Of a stretch of DNA of 54,662 nt, positions 8,861 to 18,099 are shown one piece after another. Made by a program: the position numbers and the translations under genes. The stretch is from contig CAYFLR010000040.1 in assembly GCA_964343805.1 (NCBI GenBank), positions 1-54,662 of the forward strand. Reading direction: 5' to 3'. The notes below the pieces were generated by a model. It did not search any database and had not been told where the DNA came from. It was given only the letters and a program-made list of their open reading frames with translations. The DNA comes from CAYFLR01 sp964343805 (GTDB lineage Bacteria; Bdellovibrionota_B; Oligoflexia; CAYFLR01). Position 1 is the first letter of the stretch, and the number at the start of each line of letters is the position of its first letter.

Positions 8861-11800
8861 TTAGTTAAAGTTATGATAAAGATCTAAAGTATCAGTGGCA
8901 TTAAAGATGATGAAGTTATCATCCATATCCTTCTTAACTCCCATTTCATTCATGATATCTTTACGGTCAGGAAGTTTTTTCTCAGAATCAGAAGGCATGG
9001 TAATAACCGCTTTCATATAGAATTTATCCTTACCCACAACTTTGTTTAGTGCAGACATGATCATTGGTTGATAAGAAGCTCCATACTTCCATACAATGTG
9101 ACGGAGACCTTTGACTAAGTATTTCATCTGCTCGATAGGATCGTTAGAACGTTTCGCTTTTTTCACATTGGTAAGGAAAATATAAGCGTGGTGAAGAATG
9201 CTGAACATGCGAGCATTGATACCAGCCATAAAACGAGGAACCTTATTGCGCATTTTGTAAACATAAGCTTTACGGGCATTATCAAGTTCACCGCGGGTGA
9301 TGCCCATAGATTCAGCTAATGCATCCCAAAACTTGTTTCGGTTCAGTGAAAGTAGTTCATAAATAGCATCTTCATAATAGAAGACATCAACGAATACGAA
9401 AATGTGTCCCCAGAGTTTATTTACTGTATGGAGAGAAGGAGTAAAGTTGATAAACTTGTCATTGTTAGCGCAACCATTTACAAAGTTGATGTAACCTTTT
9501 TCTAATTCAAAATTACGAGTGTTCTTATCAGAATGTTGGAAAGAGAGATGGATCCAAGGAGAATCAAGCTCTTTGCCGCCATCTTTGGTTTCGCTTGCTT
9601 TTACTTTTGAAGAGAAAGTCACTTCAATGTCGTGAGCTTCACCGTTATCAAACAGATTCCAAGAGAGTTGTCTTAAACTTTGCAGTTGTAATTTTTCGTA
9701 CTCAAGGAGATTATCAGGATCATCTAAATTATCAGTCACATCAATATCATCAAAACGGAGCAGGGATTTAACTTGGAGGAAGTTGAAGAAACCAAAGCGG
9801 CGAACAGATCGATCAAAATCACTATGGATCTTTCTTTTAGGAACAAAGCGGTTGAGATCATCCAGTTGGTTGTAGCGAATAGCAGATTCTAAAGCATCAG
9901 CGAGATCTTTATTGCTGGCAACTTCGTCATTTCTTACTTCATAGACAAAACGGTTAATTTCACCATTGGAAGATTGAATCTTAGCGATGGGCAGTTTAAG
10001 GTGCCAGAGGGATGCTGAGATACGGAAAGCCAGTTCATTGTAGATAGACTTATCTTCGTAAACAGAAACTTTCTCTTCGTACTTCTTGTTAATAAGAGTT
10101 CTCTTTAGGTATATTTTGGAAGCGGAAAGAGAGCTAGATAGATTCACGGGAGTAATAGGAATGACATTATCTAAACCTACTTTTATACGTCCGCGGCCTT
10201 CAAGATAATCCTCACTGATCATTACGTGACGCTTGGGCATAGTTTTAGTCATAATTTGATAAGGGAGAAAGAGATTGAGGAAAAAATGTCCTTGGTATTC
10301 ACCTTCAGAACGAGATTTCACAGGGTAAATAATAGTATATTTTTTGATAAAAGCAGCATCACCAGATACCACAAAACCAAAGCCAAGACGGAATCCCACT
10401 TTAAAAGTATCTCGTACCAGAAATACATCGTCAGTGGAAGAAGGATGTGGGTTGAAAGTGATGCTACGATCGAGGCTTAATATCACTTTAGAAATAATAC
10501 CATCATCTAAACCAAAATCTTCAGCAGGAATGTCAATGGTGTCTAAGCTGTTTAAGTTTGTACGTAGAAAGTCAATAACTTGATGCTCAATTCCTTTGAG
10601 AGTGGGGCGAAGACCTTCTTGGAAGCTGTTACCAAAGTCTTGGGTGTAGCCTTCAAAATTGGATTGCATGAGTCGGCCATTAACTACGCGGCCATCATCA
10701 GTGGTTAATTTGGTATCCACTGGAAGAAGTTCAATCGCCTTTCCTTGAGGAGTTTTTACACCTAAGAGTCTAAAAGCTTCTACTAATTGGTTACGACGGT
10801 TGATGAGTTTTTCAGCGACTAATTTATCTAAAGAACGGGGCCATCCACCTAAGGATACGGCATCTTCAATTTGCTCACGGGTGAGTTGAGCGATTTGATA
10901 AGCCATCCATTTACCATCATTAAAAGTCACGTGATCAAATCCACTGTTCTTTTGAAAACAGCTGTAGTTCATGTGAATACGATTTTTAGATTCACTGGAA
11001 ACAAGATTCCAAGGAAATGCACCAGGCTTTTCTCTAAATTTATTACCGATGGCAAATCCCATATCGTGTTGAATGTTAAAGAAACGATGCTCATCATTGA
11101 TTTTACGATAGAGTAATTTATTATTTTCAGCTTCTTTTAAATCGGCGTTGGCAACCCACATGTTGAAAAGTAAAAGGGCGCGAACTTCTCTCATTCCTTT
11201 ATGACCATTTTGTCCCCAAGCCCAAGGACCAACACGAACAGAGTCTTTTTTAATTTTGTCCTCTAATAAACCTTCTGTCCAAATGATGTAATTTCCATCT
11301 TCATCGCTGCCGGTTTCTTTAATATGATCTTCTAGGTTGTAATCGATGTAATAAGAGTTCCAATCTTTAGTGAACTCAGCTAGTGTCATTTTACCAAGGT
11401 GCATTTTAAAATCGCGAACATAAGCCACTGCATCAGCCGAGTAACCTAAAGCTGTAACGAGGGAAGTAACAGTCGGCTCAGAGTGCATTTCGAGACCCAC
11501 TTTAAGTTTAAAACCTTTCTTCTTAGTTTTTCCATCTTCGTCTTTTACCTTTATATAAACATCAATTTTAGGTTTAGATTGGCTCTTTCTAATTTTCTTA
11601 AAATGAGCAAAATTCTTAGGAAACTCTAAGGAAAGACCTTCATGAAGAGGGTCACGTCCTTGATGATTACTTTCGAGTAGATTGAGTGAGGAAATATTTT
11701 CTTGCTTGCGCCAGAAGGTAGAGCGAGGGTCTGGATTTAAAAGACCAAGGTCTTCACCTTTTTCAGACATCATTGTTAATTCATCATGGGTGTAGAATTC

Positions 11801-12328
11801 TTCTGTCTCAGGGTTATAAAGGTTGCTTGCTTCTTCATCGGGAGTATTTCTTTTCGGGATCGACCAAGATTTTAAAGATTCACGAACATAGGAGATGGTA
11901 GAAAGAGACTTCAAGATGTCTCCTTCGATTTTCATTGAGTAATCGAGTTCTAAGATGTAAGAAGCCATTCGATAGGCTTCTGGGGTATCAGTGATATCTC
12001 GTAATTTTTTGACCATTTTCAGGATGCGTTTAAATACTTTTAAATCAGTACTCTTTTTAACTTTCTTTTCCAGCTTTTCTCCGCTGAGTTTATCATTGAT
12101 CGCCATTTCATTAGTAATGATCTGTTTGATTTGATCTCTGCGAAGCTTGATACTCTCTTCATAGCTATCTAATTTAGCTATAGAGAGTCTGGACTCACTA
12201 TCAAAAAAGGTTCCTTGGATTTTTGCTTTCAAGCTGGCATCAAAAGGAATCTTTGTTCCACCATAAAGTGTGGAAAAGCTCATAAAGAGAACTAAGGTTA
12301 TTAATTGTTTTAAAAATTGAACTTTCAT
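8861..12328 (-). CDS. Large secreted protein with possible kinase-like fold
   Basis: An 1155-residue protein with a signal peptide (about residues 1-23, ending near LYGG). Around residues 270-470 is a run of motifs resembling an atypical kinase or HipA/PI3K-like fold: a Lys in GFKLKVG, then a conserved-looking SEP..TSLVTALGYSADAV.Y helix, then WVANADLKEAENN like a catalytic loop with Asp and Asn, then QHDMGFAIG like a metal-binding D.G motif. I recall the same motif order (LGY...Y; NWDLKD.NN; DLG.TFG) in uncharacterised myxobacterial and acidobacterial proteins, from memory only. The C-terminal 600 residues are unrecognised and may be beta-rich. Export of a kinase-like domain would be unusual. 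It follows a small secreted-protein gene by 45 bp, probably in one operon. RBS: ACGGAG. Confidence 0.75.
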   Translation of the reverse strand: MKVQFLKQLITLVLFMSFSTLYGGTKIPFDASLKAKIQGTFFDSESRLSIAKLDSYEESIKLRRDQIKQIITNEMAINDKLSGEKLEKKVKKSTDLKVFKRILKMVKKLRDITDTPEAYRMASYILELDYSMKIEGDILKSLSTISYVRESLKSWSIPKRNTPDEEASNLYNPETEEFYTHDELTMMSEKGEDLGLLNPDPRSTFWRKQENISSLNLLESNHQGRDPLHEGLSLEFPKNFAHFKKIRKSQSKPKIDVYIKVKDEDGKTKKKGFKLKVGLEMHSEPTVTSLVTALGYSADAVAYVRDFKMHLGKMTLAEFTKDWNSYYIDYNLEDHIKETGSDEDGNYIIWTEGLLEDKIKKDSVRVGPWAWGQNGHKGMREVRALLLFNMWVANADLKEAENNKLLYRKINDEHRFFNIQHDMGFAIGNKFREKPGAFPWNLVSSESKNRIHMNYSCFQKNSGFDHVTFNDGKWMAYQIAQLTREQIEDAVSLGGWPRSLDKLVAEKLINRRNQLVEAFRLLGVKTPQGKAIELLPVDTKLTTDDGRVVNGRLMQSNFEGYTQDFGNSFQEGLRPTLKGIEHQVIDFLRTNLNSLDTIDIPAEDFGLDDGIISKVILSLDRSITFNPHPSSTDDVFLVRDTFKVGFRLGFGFVVSGDAAFIKKYTIIYPVKSRSEGEYQGHFFLNLFLPYQIMTKTMPKRHVMISEDYLEGRGRIKVGLDNVIPITPVNLSSSLSASKIYLKRTLINKKYEEKVSVYEDKSIYNELAFRISASLWHLKLPIAKIQSSNGEINRFVYEVRNDEVASNKDLADALESAIRYNQLDDLNRFVPKRKIHSDFDRSVRRFGFFNFLQVKSLLRFDDIDVTDNLDDPDNLLEYEKLQLQSLRQLSWNLFDNGEAHDIEVTFSSKVKASETKDGGKELDSPWIHLSFQHSDKNTRNFELEKGYINFVNGCANNDKFINFTPSLHTVNKLWGHIFVFVDVFYYEDAIYELLSLNRNKFWDALAESMGITRGELDNARKAYVYKMRNKVPRFMAGINARMFSILHHAYIFLTNVKKAKRSNDPIEQMKYLVKGLRHIVWKYGASYQPMIMSALNKVVGKDKFYMKAVITMPSDSEKKLPDRKDIMNEMGVKKDMDDNFIIFNATDTLDLYHNFN

Positions 12329-12373
12329 TATCGCTCCGTAATTTTCTATTCCTTGAAAAATAATGACTCTTTA

Positions 12374-12649
12374 TTACTGCTGAATCTGGACTTGATCCTG
12401 AATGTAATTAGGATCTTCATCACCTTCACGTGCTTGTCTTCGCTCTTCAATATTGCTTTGAATTTGTTCCTGAGCTTGATACTGCACTTGCATTTGATCT
12501 TGATCCATGTCTTGATCATCTACCTCAAAGTCTTGATCAATATCAAAATCTTGCTCTATAGTGGCGGGAGCATCTGATGTATTATCATTAGATGCATAGA
12601 TGTGCATGGTCGCCATCAAAAGGGTTAATAATACGAGTAAATGTTTCAT
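12374..12649 (-). CDS. Small Gln/Asp-rich secreted protein
   Basis: A 91-residue product: signal peptide of about 19 residues (MKHLLVLLTLLMATMHIYA), then a mature chain of only about 70 residues composed largely of Asp, Gln, Glu and aliphatic residues in alternating patterns (DQDMDQDQMQVQYQAQ). It has no cysteine and is strongly acidic, and may be disordered or form amyloid-like strands. It sits 45 bp upstream of the large secreted kinase-like gene on the same strand, so the two are likely co-transcribed; it could be a partner or chaperone. No family was recognised. A GGGGAAACAG site precedes the start. Confidence 0.7.
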   Translation of the reverse strand: MKHLLVLLTLLMATMHIYASNDNTSDAPATIEQDFDIDQDFEVDDQDMDQDQMQVQYQAQEQIQSNIEERRQAREGDEDPNYIQDQVQIQQ

Positions 12650-12922
12650 CTGTTTCCCCTGTATTTGGTCGAAAAATATTCAATATTTAATTTATCGTTC
12701 AAATTTGCCTTCAGAAAGGACTCCCTTTCAAAAAAGCACAAACGCAGTTTAACAGATTGTTAACTAAAAATATAGTAAAAAATAAAAAAAATTTAAAAAT
12801 TATCAAAACAAAAATATACCACTTGATAAAATATTGTATTTACAAATGGTTATGCGAGAGGTGATGGCCGGGTCTCTATAAAGTGGCGAAGACTGTTTAA
12901 CTGAAGTTGTGAGGAGTCAAAA
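12650..12922. other. AT-rich intergenic region
   Basis: These 273 bases contain no credible gene. The centre (about 12760-12845) is extremely AT-rich with A-runs and must include the promoter of the small secreted-protein gene transcribed leftward. The right end (12850-12922) is 3' to the next minus gene and shows no clear terminator. Confidence 0.5.
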
Positions 12923-14137
12923 CTAAATTTTGAATATTTGGCGGATCAGATCGCGTTCCATCTTCATATTGGAATGCTGTAAAATTTGTTGACCAAAACC
13001 ACTGAAGCTGTTGGTTTTATTGTCAAAAATTGTGCTGATTTCATCCTCTTTATGATAGAAAAGTGTCTGTTGAAAACTAAAAAGGATTTTAGCTAGGCTA
13101 GAGGTATGCTGATAAATTCGATCTTGGAATTGTAAAGATGTAATAATAGGGAATATTTTTGTGGAAATCACTTGGTCGCGTTCCACCACCGTCTCCAACT
13201 CATGAGCCATTTGAATCAGCTCTTTGGAGTTAATAAACCCCATTTTCCGGGATTGTTTCAGTACGGTGATGGCGGTTTCCATTGATTCTATGGAATCATC
13301 AGAAAAGTTAGAGAGCCGTTTTGCCTCTTCGAGCACCATATTTAGGCGATCGCCAATGTATTTAACGGTTTGTTCGGCATGTTTATTGGCTATAAGCAAT
13401 AGCTTTTTATAGAGATGGAGGTATTGATCAACAAATTCATCCAACGGAATTTTTAAATTCATCACTAAGGTTCGACCCTTGGGTTCAACTATCTTCTTAT
13501 CACTCAGACGTTTAAAGTGGCGAAAAAAAATACTCCGCTCTCTTTTTGTAGTAAAAATTTTAAACATTCTATCTAGATAAGGAGTGTATTCGATACCCTT
13601 GCTTGATCTCGCTTCATCGAGATGGGTTGATAACATTTCAATAAGAACACAGAAGGTTTTATGTAGGTTATCAACCAATTGATGAATAAGGTCATGACAT
13701 TGAAGGTCCATAATCATATTAGAGAGGCTGTCTTTCAGGGCTGCATCTGCAGAGTGAACCATTTCTAAGTGCTTTTGATAGCCCGCCAAAGCAAGTCGTT
13801 TCACCTTTCTATCTTCATCTTCTTTTACATCAACTTGGTCTTCCCCTTTTTCTTTAAGCTGAACTTTAAGATCCTGCAGCAAACTGTCTACTTCATCATT
13901 GACCGAATCCGTCATATCTTGGATTTCCATATTGCCAGGCTGATAGAGACGGACAAAAGTTTGCAGGGCGGACTGATCCTCTTCTGAAATAATATCAGTG
14001 GAAGTGGTCATTATATTGGCTACTGACTGATCTAAAGAGTGCAGAATCATGTTGCCGAATTCTTCTTCTAGTTTAGCCACTAAACCAAATAAGACGGGTT
14101 GATTTTCTACGTACTGTTTTTTAATCTCATCACTCAT
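12923..14137 (-). CDS. Cytoplasmic helical protein with two CheZ-like D-x3-Q motifs
   Basis: A 404-residue protein with no signal peptide or membrane segment, predicted almost entirely helical. It contains two similar motifs about 200 residues apart, LQCHDLIHQ near residue 150 and LQFQDRIYQ near 350. CheZ, the CheY-P phosphatase, acts through a D-x3-Q pair in a helical bundle (FQDLTGQ in E. coli), and QFQD-x3-Q motifs recur in bacterial chemotaxis-associated helical proteins. A phosphatase or response-regulator-binding role is therefore an inference. The duplicated motif suggests two fused four-helix units, unlike the CheZ homodimer. No chemotaxis genes adjoin it; the stator genes of this window are 37 kb away. 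It is single and divergent from the next operon. Confidence 0.65.
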   Translation of the reverse strand: MSDEIKKQYVENQPVLFGLVAKLEEEFGNMILHSLDQSVANIMTTSTDIISEEDQSALQTFVRLYQPGNMEIQDMTDSVNDEVDSLLQDLKVQLKEKGEDQVDVKEDEDRKVKRLALAGYQKHLEMVHSADAALKDSLSNMIMDLQCHDLIHQLVDNLHKTFCVLIEMLSTHLDEARSSKGIEYTPYLDRMFKIFTTKRERSIFFRHFKRLSDKKIVEPKGRTLVMNLKIPLDEFVDQYLHLYKKLLLIANKHAEQTVKYIGDRLNMVLEEAKRLSNFSDDSIESMETAITVLKQSRKMGFINSKELIQMAHELETVVERDQVISTKIFPIITSLQFQDRIYQHTSSLAKILFSFQQTLFYHKEDEISTIFDNKTNSFSGFGQQILQHSNMKMERDLIRQIFKI

Positions 14138-14252
14138 AGGCGGTCAACTTAAATGATATTATGTTAAGTTCCCATTATAACGTTTTATTTTATATTTGTA
14201 ACTCTTAAATACCCTTTTTTGGGGCTCTTTTTGTGAAACACAGATCTCTTCC

Positions 14253-14281
14253 TTGTACAAAAAGGATCCATTCCTTATAAT
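14253..14281 (+). promoter_or_regulatory. Sigma-70 promoter for the ASKHA operon
   Basis: TTGTAC, a 17-base spacer and a perfect TATAAT box lie 47 bp upstream of the ATG at 14328. This is the best vegetative promoter match in the left half of the window. Confidence 0.75.
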
Positions 14282-14327
14282 AATAGTTAACTTGCAAAAT
14301 AATTAAATAAAAAAAAGGTGGAGTGCC

Positions 14328-15362
14328 ATGGATTGGATTAAAGAGCATTTAAAAGTCATTCTTTTGGTAATGGGGTCTCTAGGGATATGCGCTTTTTTGG
14401 TTTTTGTGGCGGATGTAGACCAAGACCAGATTGCAGAGGGGATAACCAAGACACGTTCTAAACATAAAACATCCTCGCGCAAAAGGAATAGGAAAACTGT
14501 ACAGGTAGCGAAAGTAGAACCTGAGGCTCAAGAAGAGCCTGAAGATTTAAATCCTGCCGATTTGGAAGTGGATGAAATAGAAGATCCTTCCACTAAGATG
14601 AAAGAACAGGCCAAGGCCGAAGAGGATGAAGCTCCCGTTCCAGAGGAAACTCCGGTAGAAGTTGCAGAAGAGGTCCCTGAAGAGGTTGCTGAAGAAGTGC
14701 CGGAGGAAGTTCCTGAAGTTGCGGTTAATGAGGTAAGTGAAAACTCTTATCAAGAAGAAGAGAGCTATCAAAGTGATGAACCAGCTCCCGAACCTGTTAC
14801 TCCTGAGGGATTTGACTTTTTAAGTCCATCCGTAATCAATAAGTATTATGATGAAACATCTCCCTATATTACTCTGTCTTGGAGTCCCAAAGGTCATTAC
14901 TCAATGATCTTAAGTCGTTCTCCCAGTTTACACCCAGTTCATAAGAGAAGGCAGTTAACCAATCGATCGAGCTATCGATGGAAAAACCTAATTCCTGGAA
15001 CCTGGTATGGTCAAATTCAAGATGATGACGGCAATCCCATTAAGAATTTTACTATCAATATAAAGAAACCTCAGTCTTTAGCACTTTCCATCTTAAAGCC
15101 CAATGCTCTTACCACCTTTAAAATCAAAAATGGGAAGAAGATGGTGGAGTGGGGAGCTGATAAAGGAGCTGCCTACTACTCTTTGCAAATTTCTAAAGAA
15201 GGGAGTTTTAAAAACTTAGCTTATCGCTATACCACTTCGAAGCCAAGAGTCGTGCTGAAGGATCTCGTTCCAGGAAAATACTACCTAAGACTGGCCGGCT
15301 TTAACAAAAGAAGTGGCCGCATGGAATACTCCCTACCCCAACAGATTCATGTAAAAGAATAA
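14328..15362 (+). CDS. Membrane-anchored protein with Glu/Pro-rich linker
   Basis: A 344-residue protein with one N-terminal membrane segment (about residues 9-28) and no cleavage site, so it is probably anchored with its bulk in the periplasm. Residues about 60-165 are a Glu/Pro/Val-rich repeat region (EVPEEVAEEVPEEVPEV) that could span the periplasm like TonB linkers. The C-terminal 170 residues form two related beta-rich units, each ending in a GTWYGQI or GKYYLRLAG strand, resembling fibronectin type III-like sandwiches. No known family is certain. It lies 12 bp before the exported Ppx/GppA-like gene and shares its promoter, so the two probably work together. RBS: AAAGGTGGAG. Confidence 0.75.
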   Translation: MDWIKEHLKVILLVMGSLGICAFLVFVADVDQDQIAEGITKTRSKHKTSSRKRNRKTVQVAKVEPEAQEEPEDLNPADLEVDEIEDPSTKMKEQAKAEEDEAPVPEETPVEVAEEVPEEVAEEVPEEVPEVAVNEVSENSYQEEESYQSDEPAPEPVTPEGFDFLSPSVINKYYDETSPYITLSWSPKGHYSMILSRSPSLHPVHKRRQLTNRSSYRWKNLIPGTWYGQIQDDDGNPIKNFTINIKKPQSLALSILKPNALTTFKIKNGKKMVEWGADKGAAYYSLQISKEGSFKNLAYRYTTSKPRVVLKDLVPGKYYLRLAGFNKRSGRMEYSLPQQIHVKE

Positions 15363-15374
15363 AAGGATACTCTC

Positions 15375-16415
15375 ATGCTAATTCTACTTTTTAAAAGGAG
15401 CTATCTCTTTTTTAGCTCTCTCATGGTTTGCTGTCTCTTTTTTAACATCCAAGCCAAACCTCCAGTGACTAACTCTTGTATTAAATACCGTGCCGCGATT
15501 GATGTGGGCTCAGGTACCACTAAAATGAAAGTGGCAGAGGTGGATGCCTGTAAGAAATCACTCATCAAAATCATTCATAAAATAGATAAGAAGGTGAGCT
15601 ATAAAAAAGATCTTTCTGCCAGTGCCAAAGGGCAATTCAGTGCCACCATTTTGCAATTAGGAATGAAAATCTTAAAACAATTAAAAGCAGTTGCTCATCA
15701 TCATGGCGCTTATGAAATTAGAGGGGTGGCTACCTCAGCCTTTCGCAAAGCTTCCAATGGCTCTTCGTTTTTAAGCAAAGTTAAGAAGCAATTGGGGATC
15801 AGTATAGATATCATTTCTCAAAAAGAAGAGGCCGAACTGGGATTTTGGGCCGCTGTTGCAGGGCAAAAAGTTTCCCCCGAACAAGCCGTGGTTTGGGATA
15901 TCGGGGGAGGTAGTATGCAAATCAGTTCCCTTTTAAAGTCCAACCAGATGGAAATCTATCAGGGTAAATTAGCTTCGGTGAGTATGAAAGAACATATCAT
16001 TAGGGTGATTCAAAATAGATCTTTGTCGGAGTATTCCTCACCCAATCCTATGACTAAAAAAGTTATGTTAAAAGCTGTGAACTATGCCAAAAAGGTGAGT
16101 CAGCAGGTAGTTCCAGTTCTTGTAAAGAAATTACAAACTCCGGGAGTTTCTGTGATCGGCATTGGTGGAGTGCATTACTATAGTATTCGAGGGCAAACGG
16201 GAAAACCCCAACGTTTTAATCAGCAGATAGTAAAAGATACTCTGCTAAAGAAAGTGGGTTATACTGACCAAAAAATTGGTGGTAAATATGCCAGTACCGA
16301 GCTTTCCAATCTAGCTTTAGTTCTTGGTTTTATGCAGGGTATGAATGTTAAGGAAGTGACGCCTCTTAATATTAATATGGCCGATGGGATTTTAATCAAT
16401 AGTAAATATTGGTAA
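15375..16415 (+). CDS. Exported Ppx/GppA-family phosphatase-like protein
   Basis: A 346-residue ASKHA-fold protein of the exopolyphosphatase/guanosine pentaphosphatase family. The phosphate-1 loop AAIDVGSGTTKMKV (about residues 39-52) and phosphate-2 loop WDIGGGSMQIS (about 176-186) are intact. GVATSAFRKA, SQKEEAELGF and GIGGVHYY also match the family. It resembles the short Ppx2 type that lacks the HD-like C-terminal domain. Oddly, it begins with a hydrophobic signal-like segment (residues about 8-27, ending NIQAKP), so it appears exported; normal members are cytoplasmic. Periplasm lacks ATP and ppGpp, so polyphosphate or a structural role is more likely; this is inference. It is second in a two-gene operon, RBS AAAGGA. 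Confidence 0.85.
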   Translation: MLILLFKRSYLFFSSLMVCCLFFNIQAKPPVTNSCIKYRAAIDVGSGTTKMKVAEVDACKKSLIKIIHKIDKKVSYKKDLSASAKGQFSATILQLGMKILKQLKAVAHHHGAYEIRGVATSAFRKASNGSSFLSKVKKQLGISIDIISQKEEAELGFWAAVAGQKVSPEQAVVWDIGGGSMQISSLLKSNQMEIYQGKLASVSMKEHIIRVIQNRSLSEYSSPNPMTKKVMLKAVNYAKKVSQQVVPVLVKKLQTPGVSVIGIGGVHYYSIRGQTGKPQRFNQQIVKDTLLKKVGYTDQKIGGKYASTELSNLALVLGFMQGMNVKEVTPLNINMADGILINSKYW

Positions 16416-16448
16416 GAATCCTTCCCGCGCACAATATAAGAAACAGAT

Positions 16449-16820
16449 TTAGATGGCTGACATGCTGCGGGTGGCCACCACGTTAATTCCCTCGTGACCT
16501 AGTAAGTTTTCTAAAATCACATCCCCTAACTTGATAGGTGCTTTGACTCGGCTTTTGTGAATTTCTTTGGCTGCTTCCATTACCTGTTCTTTTGGAATCT
16601 CGTGAGTCACTTTTACCGGAAGTCGCTTATAGCGAGCGCCACTGATATAAACTGTGGTGCTTAAGGCCCTTCGAGGATCTGTGAATTCTTGTCGAGCGTA
16701 TTTATCCCCTCTTTTGCAATTATTTCCAGTGACTTCTACTATTTTGTCCCCTTGATGTTCTAGTTGTAAGGGGCATCCTACCGGGCAGGCAATACAGGTT
16801 AAATCTTTTTTATCACTCAT
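16449..16820 (-). CDS. DUF1667 iron-sulfur protein
   Basis: A 123-residue protein whose start is set by GAGGAGG 6-7 bases upstream; an upstream in-frame ATG at 16841 overlaps the previous gene further and lacks this site. Cysteines at 9, 12, 16 and 35 (CIACPVGC...NNCKRG) fit a [4Fe-4S]-type site. The DUF1667 family is found beside FAD-dependent glycerol-3-phosphate-dehydrogenase-like genes in anaerobes and Thermotoga, and it acts as their third subunit or electron carrier by inference. It follows the second gene by one base, so co-translation is likely. Confidence 0.9.
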   Translation of the reverse strand: MSDKKDLTCIACPVGCPLQLEHQGDKIVEVTGNNCKRGDKYARQEFTDPRRALSTTVYISGARYKRLPVKVTHEIPKEQVMEAAKEIHKSRVKAPIKLGDVILENLLGHEGINVVATRSMSAI

Positions 16821-16821
16821 T

Positions 16822-18099
16822 TTAAGCCTCCTCTTCATCAATAGGACGGATATCTATTCTAAGATTATCTCCTTGGAAGTTCGCTAAGAGCTCGGGTCTA
16901 ATTTTAAGCATGATCATTTCAGCGGGTACTACAAAATTCTGTTTCTTCTCCATCAGATTTCCAACTACGATCTTGCAAGGCTTCATGGGAGTTTTGCAAC
17001 GCATATAGATGGTGTGAGGTTGATCATGACAGAGTGAGTGAGGAACACAGTATCTGACATTATCACCAGGTATCACTGCTATATTATCTTTCGGTCTTCT
17101 TATTCCTTGGGCCCATTCACCGGCATATTGCCCCGCTTCAATCGATTCTCTCGTTACAAAATCAACTAAATCATGAACATGAAGTACGTTGCCACAGGCA
17201 AAAACCCCAGGTAGACTTGTTTCTCTAGAACTATTCACAATAGGACCACCGGTGATGAGATCGAGAGCAATGCCGAGACTTTGGGAAAGTTCGTTTTCTG
17301 GGATCAATCCAATCGAGAGAAGAAGAGTGTCACACTCTATATCTCTCGCTTTGTCATGTTGGATGGTAAAATTTTCGCCTACTGGAGCTACGGTGATTTT
17401 TTCTAGCCGATCTCTTCCATGGAGAAAGGAGACGGTGGTAGAAAGATGGAGGGGAATATCAAAGTCGTTCAGACATTGAACCACATTACGTGAAAGACCA
17501 TTAGAGTAGGGCATAAGTTCAAATACCCCCACCACATCACAACCTTCTAATTTCAATCTGCGAGCCATGATGAGTCCAATATCTCCAGAACCTAAAATGG
17601 CAATTTTTTTCCCGGGAAGATAGCCGTTCATATTCACAAACTTTTGAGCTAAACCTGCAGTGAGAATTCCCGAGGGGCGGCTGCCAGGTATTTTAATAGC
17701 TCCCCTGGTTCGTTCTCGGCAACCCATAGCAAGAACAACGGACTTGGTGGGAATGAGCTTCAGACCAATTTCCTCGTTAAGGACTCGAACCATTTTAGTG
17801 CCATCAGAGTCTATGCTGATACCTGATACATAAGACTGAGGAAGAATATCCACATCCTCTTCTAGGACTTTAGTAAAAAAGCGCTCTGCATATTCAGGAC
17901 CAGTGAGCTCCTCTTTAAAGTAGTGCAAACCAAATCCTGAGTGAATGCATTGGAGTAGAATTCCTCCCACATCAGGCTCTCGATCTAAAATCAAAATACG
18001 CATAGCCCCTGAGTTCCGTGCACCAATGGCGGCAGCCATCCCAGCTGGTCCTCCACCAATAACCACTACGTCGTATGAACCTTCAGCTCTGCCAATCAT
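16822..18099 (-). CDS. FAD/NAD(P)-dependent oxidoreductase, second subunit of a G3P-dehydrogenase-like complex
   Basis: A 425-residue pyridine nucleotide-disulfide-type flavoprotein. The FAD-binding motif VVVIGGGPAGMAAA lies at residues about 10-24, the second Rossmann motif IAILGSGDIGL at about 166-176, and the FAD-closing motif GVFACGNVLHVHDL at about 297-310. The GCRERTRGA..IPG segment is typical of the subfamily found in ternary GlpA-like complexes. It lacks a CxxC redox pair in the usual place, so it probably moves electrons by flavin only. The first four bases overlap the end of the upstream dehydrogenase gene, and the DUF1667 gene follows at once, which strongly suggests a three-subunit enzyme. 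Confidence 0.9.
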   Translation of the reverse strand: MIGRAEGSYDVVVIGGGPAGMAAAIGARNSGAMRILILDREPDVGGILLQCIHSGFGLHYFKEELTGPEYAERFFTKVLEEDVDILPQSYVSGISIDSDGTKMVRVLNEEIGLKLIPTKSVVLAMGCRERTRGAIKIPGSRPSGILTAGLAQKFVNMNGYLPGKKIAILGSGDIGLIMARRLKLEGCDVVGVFELMPYSNGLSRNVVQCLNDFDIPLHLSTTVSFLHGRDRLEKITVAPVGENFTIQHDKARDIECDTLLLSIGLIPENELSQSLGIALDLITGGPIVNSSRETSLPGVFACGNVLHVHDLVDFVTRESIEAGQYAGEWAQGIRRPKDNIAVIPGDNVRYCVPHSLCHDQPHTIYMRCKTPMKPCKIVVGNLMEKKQNFVVPAEMIMLKIRPELLANFQGDNLRIDIRPIDEEEA

